From Flavisolibacter sp. (GTDB taxonomy: Bacteria; Bacteroidota; Bacteroidia; Chitinophagales; Chitinophagaceae): 5,685 nucleotides of DNA. The notes beneath the pieces were generated by a model. The model was given only the letters and a program-made list of their open reading frames with translations. It ran no database searches and was not told the origin of the DNA. Position numbers and translations under genes: made by a program. The stretch lies in contig JAICTW010000217.1 in the NCBI GenBank assembly GCA_025936195.1, positions 1 through 5,685 on the forward strand, given 5' to 3'. This document shows, one piece after another, positions 1 to 5,685 of the stretch (the stretch's first letter is position 1; each line of letters starts with the position of its first letter).

Positions 1-219
1 TCCGAGCGTCCAGGCTCCTCCATGTACTAAAATCAATAGCCGGGTGCTGTCCGTGCTTCTGCCTGCAGGCAGGTACAAGTCCATCTTTTGTGCGGCATCA
101 CTGCCATATGAAATATTCGTGAGAGTTTGCGTTGCCAGCGAAGTCTGAATAGTATCTTTCTTTTTACAGGATACCAGTGAAATGATGAGGAAGAAGAAAA
201 GGATTTTTTTCATTGTCAT
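1..219 (-). CDS. Lipoprotein alpha/beta-hydrolase (esterase/lipase type), N-terminal part, cut by the window edge
   Basis: Seventy-three codons are visible, read leftward from ATG at 219 and open to position 1. The protein begins MTMKKILFFFLIISLVSCKK: a short charged start, a hydrophobic stretch and a lipobox LVSC, so it should be cut before the Cys and lipid-anchored in the envelope. A second ATG at 213 gives the more usual start MKK and is equally plausible; no ribosome binding site decides between them. After a short linker comes SYGSDAAQKMDLYLPAGR and then HGGAW near residues 66-70, the oxyanion-hole motif of the HGGGW class of carboxylesterases. The nucleophile elbow and the rest of the triad lie outside the window, so activity cannot be judged. 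It follows the esterase ending at 268 by 48 bases on the same strand. From SYG to the Gly after HGGxW the two proteins share 24 of 37 residues by eye, so they are paralogues, probably co-transcribed. Substrate unknown. Confidence 0.85.
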   Translation of the reverse strand, partial: MTMKKILFFFLIISLVSCKKKDTIQTSLATQTLTNISYGSDAAQKMDLYLPAGRSTDSTRLLILVHGGAWTLG

Positions 220-267
220 GTGAAAATAGAAATCATTCAGGATATGGTTTTGAAAAATGTTCATCAA

Positions 268-1122
268 TTATGGCACATAGGTCTGTAAAAATTCTTCAAT
301 GTGGTCAAACGAATTGCTTAAAGTAGTACCGTTCCATCCGTGTTGTTTTCCGGGATAGATGATAAGTTCATTTTTTACTCCTTCTCTATCTAATTTATTC
401 TTTAATAATTCGGATTGCGAAACATTAACAATGGCATCACTGCTTCCGTGAAAGATCAAAGTAGGAGCTGATTTGGAATTGACGTAATTGATGGGGCTGG
501 AGTCTTCATAAATGTTTTTATTATGAGCAGGCGTGGTTCCGGTAATCATTTGCAAAACAAATGGAACATAGGGATGCCAGGGCTTTTCAAACATGGTCAC
601 CAGGTCCGTTGGTCCAAAGAAATCAATAATTGCAGCAATTTTAGGATCATTGTATTTATAACCTTGCAGCAGCGCCAAATGTCCGCCTGCAGATACACCC
701 AGCAGCACCAGTTTACCTTGATTGATATGGTACTCTTTCGAGTGGTCAGTAATAAAATCAATAGCGGCTTTTACATCCTGCTCCTGCGAGGGAAAAAGAT
801 TGGTTCCATTCACCAAACGGTAGTTCATGTTAAAAATGGCATAATCAGGCATGCGCTTTTTGAATGAATCAATATAACTGACAAAATCATTTTTGCTGCC
901 GCTGTTCCAGCCACCGCCATGAATCAGAATAATGGATTTGGTGGAATCAACAGAGCGGTTTGCCGGCAAATAAATATCCATCCTCTGGGCCGTATCTTTT
1001 CCGTAGGATACCTCGTGAATGGTTTTTGCCGGTAAATCTTTTTCCTGTGCGAGAACATGTTCGTTTCGCTGGCAAGTTGTAAGTATAGACATGGAAATTA
1101 GAAGGATTAAGATTGTTTTCAT
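268..1122 (-). CDS. Lipoprotein alpha/beta-hydrolase, carboxylesterase (BD-FAE / Abhydrolase_3-like)
   Basis: Complete 284-residue protein, a normal length for a single-domain esterase plus signal peptide. I place the start at ATG 1122 because it gives MKTILILLISMSILTTC, a lipoprotein signal with Cys at residue 17; the upstream in-frame ATG at 1149 would put nine extra residues with two Cys before it. Numbered from 1122, the signature is HGGGW at 68-72 (oxyanion hole), GVSAGG at 142-147 with nucleophile Ser144, HGSSDAIV with probable acid Asp229, and KQHGW with probable base His261. This is a full Ser-Asp-His triad, so an active esterase is expected, cleaving small acyl esters (EC 3.1.1.-) in the envelope. 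The arrangement resembles the Bacteroidota-rich BD-FAE family, some members of which remove feruloyl or acetyl groups from plant polysaccharides; that substrate is only inference here, since no polysaccharide-utilisation genes are visible. A paralogue follows 48 bases downstream; the small membrane protein gene ends 110 bases upstream. Confidence 0.9.
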   Translation of the reverse strand: MKTILILLISMSILTTCQRNEHVLAQEKDLPAKTIHEVSYGKDTAQRMDIYLPANRSVDSTKSIILIHGGGWNSGSKNDFVSYIDSFKKRMPDYAIFNMNYRLVNGTNLFPSQEQDVKAAIDFITDHSKEYHINQGKLVLLGVSAGGHLALLQGYKYNDPKIAAIIDFFGPTDLVTMFEKPWHPYVPFVLQMITGTTPAHNKNIYEDSSPINYVNSKSAPTLIFHGSSDAIVNVSQSELLKNKLDREGVKNELIIYPGKQHGWNGTTLSNSFDHIEEFLQTYVP

Positions 1123-1232
1123 GAGATGACAACAAAGGTCAATTCTCATGCCTTTCTGTTTGAAGGATTCGTTAAGAAAAGGAGAGGAGTAGCGGAGGGA
1201 AACGATGATAACAATAGAACAATTGAAAGAAG
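1123..1232. other. Intergenic gap between the membrane protein gene and the esterase gene
   Basis: This 110-base gap contains no plausible small gene. On the minus strand, close to the esterase start, GACCTTTG (near 1129-1136) differs by one base from the Bacteroidota -7 element TAnnTTTG, but it lies only a few bases before the chosen ATG and has no clear TTG at the -33 distance, so I do not call a promoter. No strong hairpin followed by a T tract was seen, so read-through from the upstream gene is possible. Confidence 0.4.
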
Positions 1233-1715
1233 TTACCAGATATACCAGGGAAATTGTCCTTCAGCCATATCGTAAATTCTTTTTTCGATCTCGGCATTTC
1301 TGCATTTCATAGTTACAGCTTCCGCAATGGAACGAAGGCTTTTCCTTGGATATAGTTTCATGGAGAATTTTACTTTTCTTCCATCATTGTTTTCAAAATA
1401 CCAGTAATAGCTTCCTGACTTTCCATGGCGGCGGTATTTGATATAGGTTTTGGAAATACTATTCCATACCACTTCCTTGGTGGTGAAAACAGTTTTGCAG
1501 ACAAGTCCTGAATCACCAATGGTTATTCCTGCTTTTGAAAAGAGGATCCACAGAACAATAGAAAAAATAAATAAACCAATACTGACATAAATCGGAAAAG
1601 ATGTTTTTTGTGGTAAGAAGAACATCTGTGGCATGAATGATAATGCGCAAACCGCCATTAACAGATAAGCTGGCCATGGTCTTGCCCGAAATGTTGTGGG
1701 TTCAATTGGAAACAT
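1233..1715 (-). CDS. Small two-helix membrane protein with PH-like soluble tail, function unknown
   Basis: A 160-residue protein starting at ATG 1715 and ending in TAA at 1233. I do not recognise a named family. Visible structure: a short N-terminus with Pro and Arg, two hydrophobic helices at about residues 15-34 and 41-60 separated by a short polar loop (LPQKTS), then a soluble part. Residues 62-135 (ITIGDSGLVCKTVF, then EVVWNSISK, then SYYWYFENNDGRKVKFS) alternate short strands with turns and finish in a helix, a pattern like the bacterial PH-like domains that follow a pair of membrane helices in many small uncharacterised proteins. The phrase 'W..I.K' after a strand pair is typical of those domains. 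The charge pattern suggests both ends are cytoplasmic. It lies upstream of the esterase pair on the same strand with a 110-base gap, so it may lead that transcription unit, but I see nothing linking it functionally. Real gene: high; PH-like fold: moderate. Confidence 0.8.
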   Translation of the reverse strand: MFPIEPTTFRARPWPAYLLMAVCALSFMPQMFFLPQKTSFPIYVSIGLFIFSIVLWILFSKAGITIGDSGLVCKTVFTTKEVVWNSISKTYIKYRRHGKSGSYYWYFENNDGRKVKFSMKLYPRKSLRSIAEAVTMKCRNAEIEKRIYDMAEGQFPWYIW

Positions 1716-2098
1716 GGATTGAAATTACTCTTCTTCAAAATAATCTCAATCAATTTTCTTGATCTCATAAGTGTTTTGAACGGAAACACCAAGGTTGTAA
1801 TCAATCATGTATTGGGCTACTCCTAATTTGAATATTCACTCTTTTAATCAAAACCTTCTTCTTCAATTGCAACTTTCAATCAGTGTCGTTTTTTCCTTTA
1901 TTCATTTTGAGGTCAATAATGGTAATATCACAAATGAGCAGCAGAACAATTATAATGTAAACCTTACAGAACTCCTCCACTTTAGTAAACTTCGCATTAA
2001 TTTACTTCTCCTCTTTCAACTTTCGTCCCAACTACACTCTCACGCCAACTCTCACTCCAGTTTTATAAATTACAGTCTCATTTTCTTAATCAACCGCT
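1716..2098. promoter_or_regulatory. Divergent intergenic region, 383 bases, without an intact gene
   Basis: The region separates the minus-strand membrane protein gene from the plus-strand propeller gene and so should contain promoters for both. It is AT-rich, and on the plus strand about 2000-2060 is strongly pyrimidine-rich with an imperfect repeat (CCAACTACACTCTCAC at 2028-2043, then CCAACTCTCACTCC at 2045-2058). Elements that partly resemble the Bacteroidota -7 box are TAATTTG at 1824-1830 (one base short in the spacer) and TCATTTTG at 1902-1909 (one mismatch); neither has a clear -33 TTG at the right distance. On the minus strand several short stretches read like protein but are interrupted by stops and frame changes. 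No riboswitch or strong hairpin was recognised. Confidence 0.45.
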
Positions 2099-5000
2099 AT
2101 GGTTTATTCAAAAGCTATTTTCCTTTTTGTTCTGACATCACTACTTTCCATTTACCTCTTTGCTCAAACGGATACTTCTTTTTACCGTATGCTTCAATGG
2201 CGTATGATCGGTCCTTACCGTGCCGGGAGAACGGTTGCCGCGGCCGGAGTTCCTGAACAGCCCAATGTTTTTTACATGGGCGCAGTGAATGGCGGCGTAT
2301 GGAAAACGAATGATTATGGAAGAACATGGCACCCGGTTTTTGATCATGAATCATCGGGTTCAATAGGTACAATTGCCATTGCTCCATCTGACCCCAATAT
2401 AATTTATGTAGGAAGCGGCGAAGGTTTGCAGCGTCCCGATCTTTCTGTTGGTAATGGAATTTATAAATCAACCGATGCCGGAAAAACGTGGACGCATCTT
2501 GGTCTGCGTGAAGGGCAACAAATTCCGAAGATCGCTGTTGATCCAAAAAATCCGGACCGCATTTTTGTTGCGGTGCTAGGACATCCGTATGGTCCCAATG
2601 AAGAACGTGGCATTTATCGTTCAACGGATGGAGGAAAGAGCTTTGAAAAGGTTTTATACACTAGTGAAAATATTGGTGGTGATGATGTGGCCATTGATCC
2701 TTCCAATACCAACATTGTGTATGCTACCATGTGGGAGGCAAGACAAGGTCCATGGGAGAATGGTGCATGGGGCGGAACACATGGCGGTGTCTTTAAATCA
2801 ACCGATGGTGGCTCAACATGGAAGAAAATTCAAAGAGGCTTGCCTGAAAATTTGGTGCAGGCCCACATTGCTATTGCTCCTTCTTCTCCGAATATTGTGT
2901 ATGTAATTTTCAGCACTACTCAACCAAATGGATATGGAACCGGAAGCGGAATGGGTTTGTACCGTTCTGATGATGGCGGTGAAACATGGAAGGGTGATAT
3001 ATCAGAAGACGGAAGACCGAAAGCAAAAATTGGCGGCGGTGATTTGCCGGAGATTGCTGTTGATCCGCAAAATGCAGAAACCATTTACAGCACCAGCATT
3101 GTTTTTTGGCGATCAACAGACGGTGGTAAAACATGGACGGGAATTAAAGGAGCGCCAGGTGGCGACGATTATCAAAACGTTTGGATCAATCCCTTGCATC
3201 CGCAGATTCTTTTAGTGACAAGTGATCAGGGTGCTGCTGTAAGTGTGAATGGTGGACAGACCTATTCGTCCTGGTACAATCAGCCGACAGCGCAATTGTA
3301 TCATGTGTCGGCTGACAATGCATTTCCTTACAACGTTTACAGCGGACAGCAGGAGAGTGGTTCGGTTGGAATTGCATCAAGAGGAAATGATGGTGGCATT
3401 ACGTTTCGCGACTGGCATCCTGTGGGTGCTGAAGAATATGGCTATGTTGCTCCCGATCCTTTGAATCCGGATATCATTTACGGAGGAAAGATTTCAAAAT
3501 ATGATAAACGTACAGGACAGGTACAGAACATTGCACCGGAAGCAGTACGTAGCGGTAAATATCGTTTTGTAAGAACAGAACCGGTTGTGTTTTCTCCAGT
3601 TGATCCTCATAGTTTATTTTTTGCCGGAAATGTTTTGTTCAAAACAAAAGATGGAGGAAACAGTTGGCAGGTAATCAGTCCTGATTTAACCAGGGAAAGT
3701 TGGGATGTGCCTTCGAGTGTTGGTGTTTATACCACGCCTGAATTAAAAACAATGCCGCGAAGAGGCGTGATCTATACAGTAGCACCTTCCTACAAAGATG
3801 TAAACACTGTTTGGTGCGGAACAGATGATGGATACATTCAGTTAACAAAAGATGGAGGCAAAACATGGAAGAATGTGACGCCACCGGAGATTACTTCATG
3901 GAATAAAGTTTCCATTATTGATGCCGGACATTTTGATGTGAACACGGCCTATGCTGCCGTGAATAAAATCCGTTTGGATGATATGCATCCCTATATCTAC
4001 AAAACACATGATGGCGGAAAAACCTGGACCAGGATTGTAAATGGTTTGCCCGATGATCCGATCAATGTTGTAAGAGAAGATCCCAAACAAAAAGGATTAC
4101 TGTTTGCCGGAAGCGAAACGGCTGTTTATGTTTCCTTTGATGATGGCGAACACTGGCAATCGTTACGAATGAATATGCCTGCCACTTCCTGTCGTGATTT
4201 GATAATTAAGGACGATGATCTTGTTGTCGCCACACATGGAAGAGGGTTTTGGATCATGGATGCGATCAATGCATTAAGACAAATAGCTGCTCAAAGAATT
4301 CAAACTTCTATATTGTTCAAATCTTCAACTACGTATCGTGTGAGATGGAATATGAATACAGACACGCCGTTGCCACCGGAAGAACCTGCAGGACAAAATC
4401 CTCCTGATGGCGCTGTGATTGATTACTATTTGGACAATGATAAAACAAATGTTGTTTTGGACATAACAGATGCAAAAGGAAATCTCATTCGCAGGTTCTC
4501 CAGCAATGATACGCTCTACACAATTCCACCTGTAGATATTCCTCTGTATTGGATCCGCCGGCAACAAATTTTATCTAATGAAAAAGGCGCTCATCGCTTT
4601 GTTTGGGATCTGCATTACGATCCATTGAATACGCCTCCCTCATATCCCATTTCTGCTACGTATGAAAATACAGCGCCTGCTTCAACATCTCCCTGGATCA
4701 TGCCGGGCAGTTATGTTGTGAAGCTGAGTGTTGATGGAAAAACATTTACACAACCATTAATTGTGAAAATGGATCCAAGAGTAAAAACACCACTCAAGGA
4801 TCTGCAACTGAAACACGATCTTTCTTTGGAAGCTTATAACAATCGCAAGCAATTAATGCAAATAGGTAATGAAATTGCTGCATTGAAAACAAAGATCAAA
4901 GATCAACCGGATATGGATTCGTTGAACAATTTTATAAATGGAGTAAAAGGGAAAAATGAAGTCAGTTATAATCAAATGAGCAGTGTGTTCGAAACTTTGC

Positions 5001-5128
5001 AAGATTCATTTCAGGAAAGTGATATGCGGCCGACAACACAAATGATTGCTGCCATGAAAGAAGCGCAGACCAATTTTCAAAAGCTGCTGCAGAAATGGAA
5101 TGTATTGAAGAAGAAGTTGAATGATTAA
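2099..5128 (+). CDS. Exported Asp-box (BNR) beta-propeller protein, sortilin/VPS10-like, 'WD40/YVTN/BNR-like' family
   Basis: Complete 1009-residue protein. Residues 1-22 (MVYSKAIFLFVLTSLLSIYL, then FA) form a signal peptide, with cleavage likely before Gln23, so it is exported. The family opening WRMIGPYRAGR follows at 34-44. The propeller part runs to about 725 and carries nine clear Asp-box turns of the S/T-x-D-x-G-x-T-W kind at about 69, 123, 174, 233, 289, 338, 515, 582 and 635, plus weaker ones near 382, 430 and 678; this suggests two successive propellers, as in GH74 and VPS10 folds. ATHGRGFWIMD (711-721) closes it. Then come a beta-sandwich-like segment (about 768-800), HRFVWDLHY (832-840), a second one with GSYVVKLSVDGKTF, and a helical, Lys-rich tail from about 900. 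Length and domain order match full family members. Such proteins are often labelled glycosyl hydrolase, but I cannot identify catalytic residues; binding or scaffold roles are as likely. It has no type IX sorting domain. No Shine-Dalgarno precedes ATG 2099. Confidence 0.9.
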   Translation: MVYSKAIFLFVLTSLLSIYLFAQTDTSFYRMLQWRMIGPYRAGRTVAAAGVPEQPNVFYMGAVNGGVWKTNDYGRTWHPVFDHESSGSIGTIAIAPSDPNIIYVGSGEGLQRPDLSVGNGIYKSTDAGKTWTHLGLREGQQIPKIAVDPKNPDRIFVAVLGHPYGPNEERGIYRSTDGGKSFEKVLYTSENIGGDDVAIDPSNTNIVYATMWEARQGPWENGAWGGTHGGVFKSTDGGSTWKKIQRGLPENLVQAHIAIAPSSPNIVYVIFSTTQPNGYGTGSGMGLYRSDDGGETWKGDISEDGRPKAKIGGGDLPEIAVDPQNAETIYSTSIVFWRSTDGGKTWTGIKGAPGGDDYQNVWINPLHPQILLVTSDQGAAVSVNGGQTYSSWYNQPTAQLYHVSADNAFPYNVYSGQQESGSVGIASRGNDGGITFRDWHPVGAEEYGYVAPDPLNPDIIYGGKISKYDKRTGQVQNIAPEAVRSGKYRFVRTEPVVFSPVDPHSLFFAGNVLFKTKDGGNSWQVISPDLTRESWDVPSSVGVYTTPELKTMPRRGVIYTVAPSYKDVNTVWCGTDDGYIQLTKDGGKTWKNVTPPEITSWNKVSIIDAGHFDVNTAYAAVNKIRLDDMHPYIYKTHDGGKTWTRIVNGLPDDPINVVREDPKQKGLLFAGSETAVYVSFDDGEHWQSLRMNMPATSCRDLIIKDDDLVVATHGRGFWIMDAINALRQIAAQRIQTSILFKSSTTYRVRWNMNTDTPLPPEEPAGQNPPDGAVIDYYLDNDKTNVVLDITDAKGNLIRRFSSNDTLYTIPPVDIPLYWIRRQQILSNEKGAHRFVWDLHYDPLNTPPSYPISATYENTAPASTSPWIMPGSYVVKLSVDGKTFTQPLIVKMDPRVKTPLKDLQLKHDLSLEAYNNRKQLMQIGNEIAALKTKIKDQPDMDSLNNFINGVKGKNEVSYNQMSSVFETLQDSFQESDMRPTTQMIAAMKEAQTNFQKLLQKWNVLKKKLND
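2303..4156 (+). repeat. Array of about twelve Asp-box turns inside the propeller gene
   Basis: The first (KTNDYGRTW) and last (VSFDDGEHW) turns bound this stretch. The best copies are KSTDAGKTW, RSTDGGKSF, KSTDGGSTW, RSDDGGETW, RSTDGGKTW, KTKDGGNSW, LTKDGGKTW and KTHDGGKTW; SVNGGQTY and NDGGITF are degenerate. Spacing is about 45-60 residues, one per blade, except for a wide interval between about 390 and 515 that holds only one weak copy. Asp-boxes are structural turns between propeller strands and do not show catalysis. The repeats are at protein level; the DNA copies are too diverged to suggest recent duplication. Confidence 0.85.
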
Positions 5129-5265
5129 TGATAAGCTGCTTAAGTCTGTACAACAATTCTCAATTTTATTTTGTTGCAGGGCTCGTGTTCTCACAAGCCA
5201 GACTGTTGTGTTTGTGGAAACAGAAACACTGCATTGCTTCTTTTTCCAACTAAAATACCATCACC
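5129..5265. other. Convergent gap between the propeller gene and the type B secreted protein gene
   Basis: Both flanking genes end here, so a bidirectional terminator would be expected. Two weak inverted repeats are visible: CAACAA (5151-5156) pairing with TTGTTG (5171-5176) across a 14-base AT-rich loop, and GTGTTT (5208-5213) pairing with AAACAC (5224-5229), with an alternative TGTTT/AAACA stem over a 4-base GTGG loop. Neither is GC-rich or followed directly by a clean T run, although a pyrimidine-rich tract (CTTCTTTTTCC, about 5238-5248) follows the second. I cannot call a confident terminator. No small gene is supported. Confidence 0.35.
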
Positions 5266-5685
5266 TCATTTTATCAAAGCAACCGTTCCTTTTTTCCTGA
5301 TTATATTTCCCTGGTAATCACTGGCTTCTGCCATCCAAACAAACACGAATGTACCTTGCTCTTTTCCATTCAGTTTTCCATCCCATCCTTTTGACGGGTC
5401 TTTGGTGGTAAAAACCAATTCGCCCCAGCGGTTATAAACGTTGAAGTACTTAAGCTCTTTAATCCCAACAGGAATTACTCTCAATACATCATTTTTACCA
5501 TCACCGTTCGGTGTGAAAGCTGTAGGCACAAAGAAATCTGCCTGGGCAAAAACTTTTATGCTGATATCATCTTTTGCTTCACATCCGTTAGCTGTTCTTG
5601 CCGTTACTACATAGGTTTGATCTGCATGTAAAACAGCAATTGGATTTTTGACCGATGCATTATTCAGTCCAACAGATGGCGACCA
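5266..5685 (-). CDS. C-terminal end of a secreted protein with type IX (type B, CHU_C) sorting domain, cut by the window edge
   Basis: The frame is open from the right edge to TGA at 5266, giving 139 visible residues; the true start lies beyond the window, and a GTG at 5529 inside the frame is not a real start. Residues 1-50 (WSPSVGLNNASVKNP, QTYVVTARTANGC, DDISIKVF) match the Ig/PKD-like repeats that precede this domain in large Bacteroidota surface proteins. From about 51 comes FFVPTAFTPNGDGKND, then YFNVYNRWGELVF, GWDG and GTFVFVWMAE, then a last strand ending TVALIK: the gliding motility-associated C-terminal domain (CHU_C, TIGR04131 type). It directs export through the outer membrane by the type IX system, and type B domains are associated with SprF-like partners and often with attachment at the surface. 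The function of the missing part cannot be told. It is convergent with the propeller gene. Confidence 0.93.
   Translation of the reverse strand, partial: WSPSVGLNNASVKNPIAVLHADQTYVVTARTANGCEAKDDISIKVFAQADFFVPTAFTPNGDGKNDVLRVIPVGIKELKYFNVYNRWGELVFTTKDPSKGWDGKLNGKEQGTFVFVWMAEASDYQGNIIRKKGTVALIK

Noticed and set aside
61..70. Perfect palindrome GCCTGCAGGC
   Set aside because: It falls inside the coding sequence of the cut esterase, encoding Leu-Pro-Ala-Gly-Arg, which is conserved in the paralogue at protein level; no sign of a recombination or binding site.
523..867. Open frame of 114 codons on the plus strand
   Set aside because: It is antisense to the esterase gene, which has a complete catalytic signature in its own frame.
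1951..1956. TATAAT as a classic -10 promoter element
   Set aside because: There is no -35 partner at 16-18 bases, and the main sigma factor of Bacteroidota uses a different consensus; in AT-rich DNA this hexamer is expected by chance.
1807..2256. Open frame of 149 codons on the plus strand
   Set aside because: It lies mostly in AT-rich intergenic sequence, has a Leu/Ser/Asn/His-heavy composition without a domain pattern, and overlaps the well-supported start of the propeller gene in another frame.
2115..2624. Open frame of 169 codons on the minus strand
   Set aside because: It is antisense to the propeller gene, whose Asp-box motifs prove the coding strand; its composition (many His, Gln, Arg) is typical of a shadow frame.
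5131..5142. Short inverted repeat TAAG-CTG-CTTA just after the propeller gene
   Set aside because: The stem has only four or five base pairs, a three-base loop and no following T tract, so it is too weak to be a terminator.

Overview
The window looks like an ordinary chromosomal stretch from a member of the Bacteroidota, probably a Chitinophagales/Saprospiria-type environmental bacterium. The evidence is a C-terminal domain of the 'gliding motility-associated' (type IX secretion, type B) kind at the right edge, two lipoproteins with typical lipoboxes, a signal peptide ending in a short FAQ-type site, AT-leaning codons, and start codons without Shine-Dalgarno sequences, which is usual in this phylum. 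No RNA gene, CRISPR array, insertion sequence or phage gene is visible.

Layout from left to right: (1) positions 1-219, minus strand, the N-terminal part of a lipoprotein alpha/beta-hydrolase that runs off the left edge; (2) 268-1122, minus strand, a complete lipoprotein alpha/beta-hydrolase (carboxylesterase type, Ser-Asp-His triad) that is a paralogue of the first; (3) 1233-1715, minus strand, a small two-helix membrane protein with a PH-like soluble tail and no recognised function; (4) 1716-2098, a 383-base divergent intergenic region with no intact gene, which must hold promoters in both directions and has some protein-like but broken reading on the minus strand; (5) 2099-5128, plus strand, a 1009-residue exported beta-propeller protein with about a dozen Asp-box (BNR) repeats, of the sortilin/VPS10-like or 'WD40/YVTN/BNR-like' family; (6) 5129-5265, a convergent gap; (7) 5266 to the right edge, minus strand, the C-terminal end of a probably large secreted or surface protein with an Ig-like segment and a CHU_C/type B sorting domain.

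The two esterases sit 48 bases apart and probably form one transcription unit, possibly together with the small membrane protein upstream (110-base gap). They look like a tandem duplication of an envelope esterase. The big propeller protein is divergently transcribed, has its own upstream region, and is not obviously linked in function to its neighbours. All complete proteins except the small membrane one are exported or envelope-anchored. I find no sign of a novel multi-gene system; the most useful leads are the tandem esterase pair, the propeller protein that is often labelled 'glycosyl hydrolase' without clear basis, and possible gene decay in the 383-base intergenic region.
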